DNA from: Paragemmobacter ruber
GTDB lineage: Bacteria; Pseudomonadota; Alphaproteobacteria; Rhodobacterales; Rhodobacteraceae
NCBI RefSeq assembly: GCF_009908315.1
Contig: NZ_JAAATW010000004.1
Span: 186,001-250,000 of the forward strand
Direction: 5' to 3'
Length of the DNA stretch: 64,000 bases
Part shown: in pieces, positions 52,192 to 60,334 of the stretch
How positions within the stretch are numbered: the first letter of the stretch is position 1
Layout of the letters: the number at the start of each line of letters is the position of its first letter
Notes under the pieces: model-generated
Seen by the model: only the letters and a program-made list of their open reading frames with translations
What the model was told of the DNA's origin: nothing
Databases searched by the model: none
Position numbers and translations under genes: made by a program

Positions 52192-52307
52192 TGGGCAAGC
52201 TTACGCGCTTGGGCGGGCAAATCAAGCCTTGGACCTGCCGCGAAGAGTCCGCCGAAATACCCTGATCTGATCTGATTTCCGCCCTGATCGGGGGGCATAC
52301 ACGGTTG

Positions 52308-52413
52308 CAGACGACAGGCCGGGGTCGATTTCAAAGCCCCCACCAAGCGTCGGCCTCGGCCGGTCTGTCGTAACAGGGGGCCCCCGTCAAGCGCGACGGG
52401 GGCCTTTCCTTTT
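52308..52413 (+). ncRNA. Candidate structured small RNA with its own terminator
   Basis: The plus strand between DUF2794 and the asparaginase gene holds a closed stem ACGACAGGCCGG (52311-52322) with CCGGTCTGTCGT (52360-52371), 12 bp with one G-U pair, enclosing 37 bases. A canonical Rho-independent terminator follows directly. CATACA at 52296 is a possible -10; no good -35 is seen. No reading frame explains the region. It does not match the 6S, 4.5S or tmRNA features I know. The start point is approximate. Confidence 0.5.
52379..52413 (+). terminator. Rho-independent terminator of the candidate small RNA
   Basis: GGCCCCCGTC-AAGCGC-GACGGGGGCC forms a perfect 10-bp stem followed by TTTCCTTTT. 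No plus-strand protein gene ends within 500 bases except the small peptide gene at 51835, so it most simply terminates a non-coding transcript. Confidence 0.8.
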
Positions 52414-52425
52414 GTGGCGTGGCGA

Positions 52426-53433
52426 TCACGGGAAGGCCGGGGCGCGGCGGATGATGCCGGTTTCCATGCCGCGCCAGTTCTTTTGCACGGCGTCGAGGCG
52501 TTTCAACGCGGCCGGATGCGCGGGGTCGAGGACGCCGAGTTTCACCAGCAGGGCGGCGATGGCCCCTTCGGCGCCGCGGGTGCCGCCGTCGGTGATCTTG
52601 AGCGCGATGCCCATTTTCCGTTCGGGCACGATGGCGATGAAGACGGCCTCGGCCCCGGTCTTGATGGCGACGCGGCCGTCCATCGCGCGCATGAGTTCGG
52701 TGCAGGCGCGGCCTTCGCCGGCGACCATTTCGGGGTGCTGGCCCATGGCGCGGGTCAGGCGGTGCATGGCGCGGTCGCGCGCATCGCCCGTGCCGGTGGC
52801 GGCGGCGAAGCGGGCCATGGCGCGGGCGAGGCCGTGGACAGAGGTGGCGAAGTTGGGGGCGGAGCAGCCGTCGATGCCGTAGCCGGGGGAGGATTCGCCC
52901 GTCACCTCTTCATGCGCCTGTTTCGCGGCGCGTTGGACGGGGTGATCCACCGCGACATATTCCGCATCGCCCTTGAGGTGGCGGTTGAGGGTGAGGAAGC
53001 CTGCATGTTTGCCGGAGCAGTTGTTGTGGCACTGGCAGGGTTTGGCATCGGCCTTGATGAGGCGGTTCCGCTCTGCCGTGTCATAGGGTTCATGCGCGCC
53101 GCAGCGCAGGTCGTCATCGCTGAGGCCAAGGTCGGAGAGCCAGCGGGTGACGGCCTCGGTGTGGATCGCCGCGCCCTGATGGCTGGCGCAGGCCAGCGCC
53201 ACCTGACGGTCGGTCAGGCCATGCGCATCCGCCGCGCCGGATTCCAAGAGCGGCAGGGCCTGGATCATCTTGCAGGACGAGCGGGGGAAGATCACGGCGG
53301 CGGGATCGCCCCAGCTTTCGACGATATCCCCGGAGGCGTCGCAGATCACGGCATGGCCGAGATGGGTGCTTTCCAGCATCCCGCCGCGCCAGAGTTCGAT
53401 CATGGGGGCGGGCAGGGGGCGGGTGGCGGGCAT
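52426..53433 (-). CDS. L-asparaginase II family protein
   Basis: A 335-residue protein of the thermolabile asparaginase II family (Pfam Asparaginase_II type, not the E. coli AnsA/B fold), which hydrolyses asparagine to aspartate and ammonia. Recognisable blocks are IELWRGGMLESTHLGHAVI, FPRSSCKMIQALPLLESGAA, ALACASHQGAAIHTEAV, CHNNCSGKHAGFL (with the conserved Ser-Gly-Lys-His) and GYGIDGCSAPNFATSVHGLA. ATG 53433 follows GGAGGACCCC. It is divergent from the IalB-like gene. Confidence 0.9.
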   Translation of the reverse strand: MPATRPLPAPMIELWRGGMLESTHLGHAVICDASGDIVESWGDPAAVIFPRSSCKMIQALPLLESGAADAHGLTDRQVALACASHQGAAIHTEAVTRWLSDLGLSDDDLRCGAHEPYDTAERNRLIKADAKPCQCHNNCSGKHAGFLTLNRHLKGDAEYVAVDHPVQRAAKQAHEEVTGESSPGYGIDGCSAPNFATSVHGLARAMARFAAATGTGDARDRAMHRLTRAMGQHPEMVAGEGRACTELMRAMDGRVAIKTGAEAVFIAIVPERKMGIALKITDGGTRGAEGAIAALLVKLGVLDPAHPAALKRLDAVQKNWRGMETGIIRRAPAFP

Positions 53434-53621
53434 GGGGTCCTCCGTCAGCGTCACAGATGCGCGATTTTCTGCCCAAGGGGCTTTCGCGGATTGGTCTTTC
53501 TCGATTAAAAGGGAGTATCGAGTTGGCAAGTCCTGCGCCACAGGAAAAGGTTTGCGCGGCCCCGGAAGGGGCGGCGACAGGGCCGTGGGCGGACAAGAGG
53601 CAAAGTGCGGAGGCCTACCCC

Positions 53622-54146
53622 ATGACCACCCTGTTCGGCCGCGTCCTTGGCGCTGCTCTGTTTGCGGCAAGCCTGACCGGCGGCGCGGCGTTTGCGCAGG
53701 AATCCGATAACCGTGTGGCGGTGACGTCGGACTGGAACGTGTTCACCGAAGAAGAGCCGAAAGAATGCTGGGGCGTGACCGTCCCGCGCGAGACGGTGAA
53801 CACCCGCGACGGCCAGCCGGTGCAGGCGCGGCGGGGGGATATCCTGCTGTTCGTGACCTTCCGGCCGGGGCGGCCGGGCGAGATTTCCTTTACCGGGGGC
53901 TATCCTTTCGCCAATGGCTCGACCGTGGCGATGAATGTGGATGGCACGAGTTTCGAGCTGTTCACCGATGGTGAATGGGCGTGGCCTGCCTCGCCCGAGC
54001 AGGATGCGCAGCTGCTGGCGGCGATGAAGGCGGGGACGTCGGCGGTTTTGACCGCACGGTCGGAACGCGGGACGCAGACGCAGGACACGTTCAGCCTGCG
54101 CGGGTTCACCGCGGCGATGACGGAAGCGGAATCGCGCTGCCAGTAA
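53622..54146 (+). CDS. Invasion-associated locus B (IalB)-like secreted protein
   Basis: A 174-residue periplasmic protein. A signal peptide (VLGAALFAASLTGGAAFAQ) precedes the IalB-type domain: VAVTSDWNVFTEEEPKECWG, DILLFVTFRPG, EISFTGGYPFANGSTVAMNV and the C-terminal SLRGFTAAMTEAESRCQ. The two cysteines (ECWG and SRCQ) probably form a disulfide. The family name derives from Bartonella, but most members are in free-living alphaproteobacteria with unknown function. ATG 53622 follows GGAGGCCTACCCC. A strong terminator follows. Confidence 0.85.
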   Translation: MTTLFGRVLGAALFAASLTGGAAFAQESDNRVAVTSDWNVFTEEEPKECWGVTVPRETVNTRDGQPVQARRGDILLFVTFRPGRPGEISFTGGYPFANGSTVAMNVDGTSFELFTDGEWAWPASPEQDAQLLAAMKAGTSAVLTARSERGTQTQDTFSLRGFTAAMTEAESRCQ

Positions 54147-54170
54147 GGGCGGCGGGGATTGCATGGATTT

Positions 54171-54198
54171 GGCCCCCGGTTCGGGGGCCTTTTCGTTT
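54171..54198 (+). terminator. Rho-independent terminator after the IalB-like gene
   Basis: GGCCCCCG-GTT-CGGGGGCC is an 8-bp perfect stem followed by TTTTCGTTT, 25 bases past the stop codon. Confidence 0.85.
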
Positions 54199-54548
54199 CA
54201 GTCGGGGGCGAGCAGGCGGGCGAGGATGCGGGCGTCATGGTCCTGCCCGCCGAAGAAGATGGCGAGGAGGCGGATCACCTGCCGGTCTTCGATTAGATCA
54301 TAGTAGAAGATGGCGCGATCCTTCGTGACGCGGCGGGTATTCTGGCCGAGTTCGGGGCAGCGGGTGCCTTGGTACGGCGCGTGGGTCAGGGCGGCGGCGG
54401 CGGCCATGATTTCTTCAAGACGCCTGTCGGCCATCGCGATGGCGCGGCTTGGTGGTTCCCCTTTGGCGATTGCGCTTTGCCTTATGAAGCGGGCGATTGA
54501 GATCAGGTCCCGTCGAATGCCGGGGACGGCGTCAAGCGTCCAGCCCAA
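54198..54548 (-). CDS. parE: RelE/ParE-family toxin
   Basis: A 116-residue small basic protein of the RelE/ParE toxin fold. The N-terminal LDAVPGIRRDLISIARFIRQ helix pair and the C-terminal TRRVTKDRAIFYYDLIEDRQ and VIRLLAIFFGGQDHDARIL strands match ParE-type toxins, which poison DNA gyrase in known cases. It overlaps the antitoxin gene by 17 bases, typical of type II toxin-antitoxin pairs. Whether it is active cannot be seen from sequence. Confidence 0.85.
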   Translation of the reverse strand: MGWTLDAVPGIRRDLISIARFIRQSAIAKGEPPSRAIAMADRRLEEIMAAAAALTHAPYQGTRCPELGQNTRRVTKDRAIFYYDLIEDRQVIRLLAIFFGGQDHDARILARLLAPD

Positions 54549-54795
54549 GATCGCCCCGATCCTTGGCGAGATCGTCTTTCACAAGACGCTCCAACTCCTC
54601 GAAGGACAACGAAGGTTCTTTCCGCCGCTGTTCCAGAAGCGCGCGCAGGGCATCGCTGGCTTCGAAATCGCGGCGGAGGAGTTCTAGGCCCTGCTGGATC
54701 ACCGCGCTGAGGCTGCTGTAGCGGCCCTCGGCGACGAGGCGGCGGGCGAAGGCATCCTGCTGGTCGGTCAGGGAGATGGAGGACTTGACGGTCAT
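54532..54795 (-). CDS. parD: ParD-like ribbon-helix-helix antitoxin
   Basis: An 87-residue antitoxin. The N-terminal VKSSISLTDQQDAFARRLVA is the ribbon-helix-helix DNA-binding part, followed by EGRYSSLSAVIQQGLELLRR, conserved in ParD. The acidic C-terminal tail (SFEELERLVKDDLAKD) would wrap the toxin. ATG 54795 has AGGG 8 bases upstream; the longer frame to 54855 lacks one. It precedes the toxin gene and should autorepress the pair. Confidence 0.85.
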   Translation of the reverse strand: MTVKSSISLTDQQDAFARRLVAEGRYSSLSAVIQQGLELLRRDFEASDALRALLEQRRKEPSLSFEELERLVKDDLAKDRGDLGLDA

Positions 54796-54937
54796 CTTGA
54801 GGCCCTTGGTCGGTGCTACTGGGTAGTATGTGCGGCGGGTGGGGGGGGTGGTCAAGGCGCGGGCGCGGGGGTGGCTTTCGTTTTTCGGGCGAATCCCCTA
54901 TATCAACGCCTTCCCGGCCTTTCAGGACAGATGACCC

Positions 54938-56122
54938 ATGACCGCTACAGCGCCCATCACGCAGGACGTGCTGACCATCCCGCGCAAGCTGCCGGAGGGG
55001 GGGCGGACCAATATCATCGGCCTGACGCGGGATCAGCTGCGCGCGGCGCTGATCGCGGCGGGGACGCCGGAGCGGCAGGCCAAGATGCGGCTGGGGCAGA
55101 TCTGGCAATGGGTCTATCACTTCGGCATCCGCGATTTCGCGGCGATGACGAACCTTGCCAAGGAGTATCGCGCGCTGCTGGCCGAGCATTTCGTGATCGA
55201 GGTGCCGGAGGTGGTGTCGCGGCAGGTGTCGGCGGATGGCACGCGCAAGTATCTGGTGCGGATCGCGGGCGGGCATGAGGTGGAGACGGTCTATATCCCG
55301 GAGGAAAACCGGGGGACCTTGTGCATCTCTTCCCAGGTGGGCTGCACGCTGACCTGCTCCTTCTGCCATACGGGGACGCAGAAGCTGGTGCGGAACCTGA
55401 CGGCTGGGGAGATTGTCGGGCAGGTGATGCTGGCGCGGGACGATCTGGGGGAATGGCCTGTGCCGGGGGAACCCAAGGACGAGACGCGGCTGGTGTCCAA
55501 TGTCGTGCTGATGGGCATGGGTGAGCCGCTCTACAACTTCGACAACGTGCGGGATGCGATGCGCGTGGTGATGGATGGCGAGGGGCTGAGCCTGTCGCGC
55601 CGCCGGATTACCCTGTCCACCAGCGGCATCGTGCCCGAGATCGCGCGGACGGCGGAAGAGATCGGCTGCCTTCTGGCGGTATCCTTTCACGCGACGACCG
55701 ACGAGGTGCGCGACAGGCTGGTGCCGGTGAACAAGAAGTGGAACATCGCCACGCTGCTGGACGCGCTGCGCGACTATCCGCGCCTGTCGAATTCGGAGCG
55801 GATCACGTTTGAATATGTGATGCTGAAGGGCGTGAATGACAGCGATGCCGATGCGCGGCGGCTGGTGAAGCTGATTGCGGGGATTCCTGCGAAGATCAAC
55901 CTGATCCCGTTCAACGAATGGCCCGGCGCGCCCTATGAGCGGTCGGACTGGGAGCGGATCGAGGCCTTTGCCGACATCATCTACAAGGCGGGCTATGCGA
56001 GCCCCATCCGCACCCCGCGCGGCGAGGATATCATGGCGGCCTGCGGGCAGTTGAAATCGGCCACTGAGCGGGCGCGGAAATCGGCGCGCGAGATCGCGGC
56101 GGAGGCCGGGCTGGGCGGCTGA
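54938..56122 (+). CDS. rlmN: Dual-specificity 23S rRNA/tRNA adenine-C2 methyltransferase RlmN
   Basis: A 394-residue radical-SAM enzyme that methylates C2 of A2503 in 23S rRNA and A37 of some tRNAs. The 4Fe-4S cluster ligands are Cys136, Cys140 and Cys143 ([12 protein letters not shown]). Catalytic cysteines are probably Cys129 (GTLCISSQ) and Cys369 (MAACGQLKS). The family blocks [20 protein letters not shown] and [16 protein letters not shown] are intact. It is monocistronic. Confidence 0.97.
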   Translation: MTATAPITQDVLTIPRKLPEGGRTNIIGLTRDQLRAALIAAGTPERQAKMRLGQIWQWVYHFGIRDFAAMTNLAKEYRALLAEHFVIEVPEVVSRQVSADGTRKYLVRIAGGHEVETVYIPEENRGTLCISSQVGCTLTCSFCHTGTQKLVRNLTAGEIVGQVMLARDDLGEWPVPGEPKDETRLVSNVVLMGMGEPLYNFDNVRDAMRVVMDGEGLSLSRRRITLSTSGIVPEIARTAEEIGCLLAVSFHATTDEVRDRLVPVNKKWNIATLLDALRDYPRLSNSERITFEYVMLKGVNDSDADARRLVKLIAGIPAKINLIPFNEWPGAPYERSDWERIEAFADIIYKAGYASPIRTPRGEDIMAACGQLKSATERARKSAREIAAEAGLGG

Positions 56123-56161
56123 TCCGGCCGGGTCTTTTGGGATTGGCCACCCCCTCCCCGA

Positions 56162-56184
56162 CCCTCCCCCGTGCCGGGGGAGGG
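56162..56184. terminator. Hairpin between convergent rlmN and antiporter genes
   Basis: CCCTCCCCCG-TGC-CGGGGGAGGG is a perfect 10-bp stem, 40 bases past the rlmN stop and 14 bases past the antiporter stop. There is no T run on either side. Confidence 0.5.
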
Positions 56185-56197
56185 AGGGTGCTTCGCC

Positions 56198-57451
56198 TCA
56201 GGCCGGGGTATCGGTGGGGGGCGGTGGGGCGTGGCGCGCGGTCCAGCGGTCGAGCCAGGCAAAGAGCAGCGGGTTGGCGAGGATCGACAGGAGCGCGCCC
56301 GCGACGACGAGATCCTTCGCCTCGGGCGGGACGATGGCGAGTTTCACGCCCATCACGATCAGGATGAAGGAAAACTCGCCGATCTGGGCGAGGCTGGTGG
56401 CGATGGTCAGCGCGGTGCCCTTGTCATGGCCGAAGGCGCGCACGATGCCGTAGGCGGCCGCGGATTTCACGGCGAGGATGATGGACACCGTGGCCAGCAG
56501 GGCAAGCGGCGCCTCGATGATGATGGCCGGATTGAAGAGCATGCCCACCGAGACGAAGAACAGGACGGCAAAGGCGTCGCGCAGCGGCAGGGTTTCGCGC
56601 ATGGCCTGCTGGCTGAGCGTGGAGCCTGCCATGACCATGCCGGCGAAGAAGGCCCCCAGCGCGAAGGAGACGCCGAAGATCTGTGACGAGCCATAGGCCA
56701 CGCCGAGCGCGATGGAGAGGACCGCAAGGCGGAAAAGCTCGCGGCTGCGGGTATGGGCGACGTAGTGCAGGATCCACGGGATCACCTTGCGCCCGACCAG
56801 CAGCATGATCGCGACGAAGGCCGCGAATTTCACCAGCGTGACCGACAGCGTGGCGGTGACGGGGCCGAAGCCGAGGCGCAGGACTTCCTGCGCGGCCTCG
56901 CCCTCTACGGGCTGGGCGGTGCCGCCGAGGAGCCCCGCGAGCGGCGGGATGAGGACGAGGGCGAGGACCATGACCACATCCTCGACGATGAGCCAGCCCA
57001 CCGCGATGCGGCCCCGGCCCGTAGCGACAAGGTCGCGGTCCTGCAGGGCGCGCAGCAGGACGACGGTGGAGGCGACCGAAAGCGACAGGCCGAAGATCAG
57101 CCCTGCGCCGAGGCCCCATCCCATGAGGAGCGCGAGGGCAACCCCGGCCGCCGTGGCCACCGCGATCTGGCCGATGGCGCCGGGGATGGCGATGCGGCGC
57201 ACGGAGAGCAGGTCCTTGAGCGAGAAGTGCAGCCCCACCCCGAACATCAGCAGGATCACGCCCAGTTCGGCCAGTTCGGTGGCAAGGTCCTGATCGGCGA
57301 CATAGCCCGGCGTGAAGGGGCCGATGATGAAGCCCGCCAGCAGGTAGCCCGCAAGCACGGGCAGGCGCAGGCGCTGGGCCAGAAGGCCCATCACGCAGGC
57401 TAGAGACAGACCGATGACGATGGTGGCGATGAGCGGTGTATCGTGGGGCAT
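56198..57451 (-). CDS. CPA2-family cation:proton antiporter lacking an RCK domain
   Basis: A 417-residue membrane protein matching the transmembrane half of YbaL/KefB-type antiporters. It has about twelve helices, including VLAGYLLAGFIIGPFTPGYV, ELGVILLMFGVGLHFSLKDL, GWLIVEDVVMVLALVLIP and ALGAFFAGMVMAGSTLSQQA. The C-terminal TrkA-N/RCK nucleotide-binding domain of full-length YbaL is absent; the protein ends a few residues after the last helix. The start MPHDTPLIATIVIGL at ATG 57451 matches family N-termini; ATG 57523 would add 24 residues. It is convergent with rlmN. Confidence 0.85.
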   Translation of the reverse strand: MPHDTPLIATIVIGLSLACVMGLLAQRLRLPVLAGYLLAGFIIGPFTPGYVADQDLATELAELGVILLMFGVGLHFSLKDLLSVRRIAIPGAIGQIAVATAAGVALALLMGWGLGAGLIFGLSLSVASTVVLLRALQDRDLVATGRGRIAVGWLIVEDVVMVLALVLIPPLAGLLGGTAQPVEGEAAQEVLRLGFGPVTATLSVTLVKFAAFVAIMLLVGRKVIPWILHYVAHTRSRELFRLAVLSIALGVAYGSSQIFGVSFALGAFFAGMVMAGSTLSQQAMRETLPLRDAFAVLFFVSVGMLFNPAIIIEAPLALLATVSIILAVKSAAAYGIVRAFGHDKGTALTIATSLAQIGEFSFILIVMGVKLAIVPPEAKDLVVAGALLSILANPLLFAWLDRWTARHAPPPPTDTPA

Positions 57452-57687
57452 GTACCGTACGGCTTGAACAGAAGGATGGTCTGGCACCGCCGCCGACCGA
57501 ACGGGCCGGGCAGGGCGATCCATGGCGAAGGGCTGATGAATGAATGAAGAATAGGCGGTTGCTGGGGCGATGCAATCGCGCTGCGGCCTGTTGTGATCAC
57601 GTTTTTCGGGCGGATTTTTCAGAATGTTGCAAGGCGGGAAGGGCTGGGGGCTTGGCCAGTGCGGGGGCGGGCTGTTACGGCTGTGGG

Positions 57688-58893
57688 ATGAGCGTTCCCC
57701 TGATCCCGAATGACCGCGCGCGGCGGCTGTTTCTGGCGCGTCACGCGCTGGCCGAACCGCCGGTGGGGGCGGCGGGTGGTGCGGCGCTGGCGGGGCTGGT
57801 CGCGCGGATAGGCTTTGTTCAGGTGGACAGCATCAACACCGTGGCGCGGGCGCATGACATGATCCTGTGGTCGCGTCGCCCGGCGTTCCGCCCGCCCGCG
57901 CTGGCGCGGCTGGTGGAGCGGGAGCGCGCGCTGTGGGAGCATTGGACGCATGACGCCGCGATCCTGCCGGTGGGGCTGTGGCCCTATTGGCGGCACCGTT
58001 TCGCCCGCGATGCGGCGCGACTGGAGGGCAACTGGCGCCGCTGGTTCCGCGATGGCTATGAGGCGCAATTCGACACGATCCTTGATCGGATCTCCCGTGA
58101 CGGCCCGGTGACGAGCGCCGAGGTGGGCGCGGGCGAGGTGCGGGGGCGGGGCGGGTGGTGGGACTGGCACCCGTCGAAGACGGCGCTGGAATGGCTGTGG
58201 CGGACGGGGCAGCTGGCGATCACGCGGCGCGAGGGGTTTCGCAAGGTCTATGATCTGGCGGAGCGGGTGATCCCTGAGGCGCAGCGCCGGGTGGAGGTGG
58301 ACGAGGCGGCGCTGGTCGAATGGGCCTGCCTGTCGGCGCTGGAGCGGCTGGGCTTCGGGACGGCGGGCGAGGTGGCGGCCTATTGGGATGCGATCCGGCC
58401 GGAGGAGGCGAAGGCCTGGCTGGCGGGCGCCCTGCGCGCGGGCCGTGTTGAAGAGGTGGCCGTGGAAGGCGCAGAGGGCGCGCGGCGGCGTGTTTTCGCG
58501 CTGCCGGGGCTGGCGGGGGCCGAGGTGCCGGAGCCACCTGCGCGGCTGCGGGTGCTGTCGCCCTTTGACCCCGCGCTGCGGGATCGGGCGCGGGCAGAGT
58601 TCCTGTTCGGCTTCCGCTACCGGATCGAGGTTTTCGTGCCAGAGCCGAAACGGGTGTTCGGTTACTATGTCTTTCCGCTGCTGGAAGGGGCGCGGCTGGT
58701 GGGGCGGATGGATGTGAAGCGCGCGGGCGATGTGCTGGCCCTACGCGCGGTCTGGCCCGAGCCGGGGGTGGGTTTCGGCAAGGGGCGGCTGGCGAAGCTT
58801 GAGGCGGAACTGGACCGGCTGGCGGCCTTTGCGGGCTGCGGGCGGGTGGAATGGGCGGAGGGCTGGCTGCGCGCGCCCAAACGGCAACCTTGA
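57688..58893 (+). CDS. YcaQ-type winged-helix DNA glycosylase
   Basis: A 401-residue protein of the YcaQ/AlkX crosslink-repair glycosylase family (HTH_42). The core reads FLARHALAEPPVGAAG, then LVARIGFVQVDSINTVARAH, HDMILWSRRP and LWEHWTHDAAILPVGLWPYW. The C-terminal block is RLRVLSPFDPALRDRARAEF and FVPEPKRVFGYYVFPLL. YcaQ unhooks interstrand crosslinks; activity here is inferred from family. ATG 57688 is chosen over upstream frame starts inside the intergenic region. Confidence 0.85.
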   Translation: MSVPLIPNDRARRLFLARHALAEPPVGAAGGAALAGLVARIGFVQVDSINTVARAHDMILWSRRPAFRPPALARLVERERALWEHWTHDAAILPVGLWPYWRHRFARDAARLEGNWRRWFRDGYEAQFDTILDRISRDGPVTSAEVGAGEVRGRGGWWDWHPSKTALEWLWRTGQLAITRREGFRKVYDLAERVIPEAQRRVEVDEAALVEWACLSALERLGFGTAGEVAAYWDAIRPEEAKAWLAGALRAGRVEEVAVEGAEGARRRVFALPGLAGAEVPEPPARLRVLSPFDPALRDRARAEFLFGFRYRIEVFVPEPKRVFGYYVFPLLEGARLVGRMDVKRAGDVLALRAVWPEPGVGFGKGRLAKLEAELDRLAAFAGCGRVEWAEGWLRAPKRQP

Positions 58894-58903
58894 GTCTGCC
58901 TGC

Positions 58904-58969
58904 TTCCCCGTTGGTCAAATATCCTCGGGGGGTGAGGAGCGTAGCGACGAGGGGGGCAGACGGCCCCCC
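58904..58969 (-). repeat. Dispersed intergenic element, copy B
   Basis: Read on the minus strand it has a GC hairpin (GGGGGGC, 5-base loop, GCCCCCC), CTCGTCGCTACGCTCCTCA, then CCCCCGAGGATATTTGAC and AACGGGGAA. It is nearly colinear with copy A at 1863-1926. It lies between the convergent ycaQ-like and transglycosylase genes. Confidence 0.75.
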
Positions 58970-58982
58970 TGCCAGGCTGCCA

Positions 58983-60230
58983 TCAACGCAGCCGCATCAG
59001 GAGAGAGGGCGAGGCATAGCCATCAGGCACCATGCCGATGGATAGCTGGAAGGCGCGCACGGCGGCGAGGGTCTTGGGGCCGATCCTGCCATCCACGCCG
59101 CCGGTATCGAACCCTGCGGCGGTGAGCCGGGCCTGCAATTCGCGCCGTTCGTCGCCCGTCAGGGCGCGATCCTGCCGGGGCCATGCCGCGCGGATGGGCG
59201 GGCCGCCGGTCAGCCGGTCGGAGAGGTGGCCGATCGCGATGACATAGGCATCGGCGGTGTTGTAGCGCTCGATCGCGCGGAAATTGGGCGTGATGAGGAA
59301 GGCCGCCCCCTGCGCGCCTGCGGGCAGCAGAAGCTCGGCCGGGCCGATGTCGGGCAGGGCGCCGCCGTCTGCGCTGCGTAGGCCAAGCGCGGCCCAGTCG
59401 GCGATGGGTTTGGCCTGACCGTTGCCGGCCAGCATGTAGTCGATCCCGTTGGGCAGCGTCACCTCGATCCCCCATGGCACCCCGGTCTGCCAGCCGGATT
59501 TCGCCAGATAGGCCGCGGTGGAGGCCAACGCGTCGGTGGGATCGTCCGACCAGATGTCGCGCCGCCCGTCGCCATCGAAATCCACGGCAAAGCTGTGAAA
59601 GCTGGAGGGGATGAACTGGGTATGCCCCATCGCCCCGGCCCAGCTGCCGGTGAAATTCTCCAGCCGCGCGTCGCCGCTTTGCAGGATGCGCAGCGCGTCG
59701 ATCAACTGGCCTTCGAAGAAGGCGCCGCGGCGGCCGTCATAGGCGAGTGTGGCCAGTGCCTCGATCACGGGGATATCGCCGCGATTGGCGCCGAAGCTCG
59801 ATTCCAGCCCCCAGACGGCGACAACCACTTCCCGGGGGACGCCATAGGTGGCTTCCAGCCGGTCAAGCAGGGCGAGGTTGTCGCGGATCGCGGCGCGGCC
59901 GTTTTCCACCCGCAGGTCGGACACCGCGCGGTCGAGGTAATCCCAGATGGTGCGGGTGAACTCGGCCTGGTTGCGGTCTTTTTCGATGACGTCGGGGTTA
60001 TAGCGGAGGCCCGCGAGGGCGCGGTCGAGGATTGCGGGGGAGATGCCTGCGGCCAGCGCCCGGGGGCGGAAACCTTCGGCCCATTGCGCGAGGCCCGACT
60101 GGGTGCCGATCTGGATCACGATGCCGTCTCCGGGGGCGATGTGCTGTGGCGTGGCAAGGTGCGGCAAGGCGGCGGGGTCTGCAAGGGCGGGTAGCGGAAG
60201 GAGGGAGAGGGAAAGGATCGCTGCACGCAT
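58983..60230 (-). CDS. Lytic murein transglycosylase (MltB-like) with C-terminal peptidoglycan-binding domain
   Basis: A 415-residue periplasmic enzyme that cleaves glycan strands to 1,6-anhydro products. A signal peptide (AAILSLSLLPLPALADPA) precedes the MltB domain with catalytic Glu143 in VAVWGLESSFGANRG, MGHTQFIPSSF, and VDFDGDGRRDIWSDDPTDAL. The final 60 residues are a PG_binding_1 module (DERRELQARLTAAGFDTGGV, DGRIGPKTLAAVRAFQ). ATG 60230 is preferred to the upstream ATG 60299 because of the signal peptide. Confidence 0.93.
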   Translation of the reverse strand: MRAAILSLSLLPLPALADPAALPHLATPQHIAPGDGIVIQIGTQSGLAQWAEGFRPRALAAGISPAILDRALAGLRYNPDVIEKDRNQAEFTRTIWDYLDRAVSDLRVENGRAAIRDNLALLDRLEATYGVPREVVVAVWGLESSFGANRGDIPVIEALATLAYDGRRGAFFEGQLIDALRILQSGDARLENFTGSWAGAMGHTQFIPSSFHSFAVDFDGDGRRDIWSDDPTDALASTAAYLAKSGWQTGVPWGIEVTLPNGIDYMLAGNGQAKPIADWAALGLRSADGGALPDIGPAELLLPAGAQGAAFLITPNFRAIERYNTADAYVIAIGHLSDRLTGGPPIRAAWPRQDRALTGDERRELQARLTAAGFDTGGVDGRIGPKTLAAVRAFQLSIGMVPDGYASPSLLMRLR

Positions 60231-60334
60231 CACGTCACCTGCCTGTCGGATCATTCTTGTGGTTTGGGCAGAAGATAAGGCAGCGCCGCCCCGGCACAAA
60301 GATGCCGGGCGCGCGTGCGGGCGGAGAGTTGCCG

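Noticed and set aside
52308-52413. Identification as 6S RNA, 4.5S SRP RNA or tmRNA
   Set aside because: It is too short for 6S, lacks the GGAA tetraloop region of SRP RNA, and has no tRNA-like end or tag frame.
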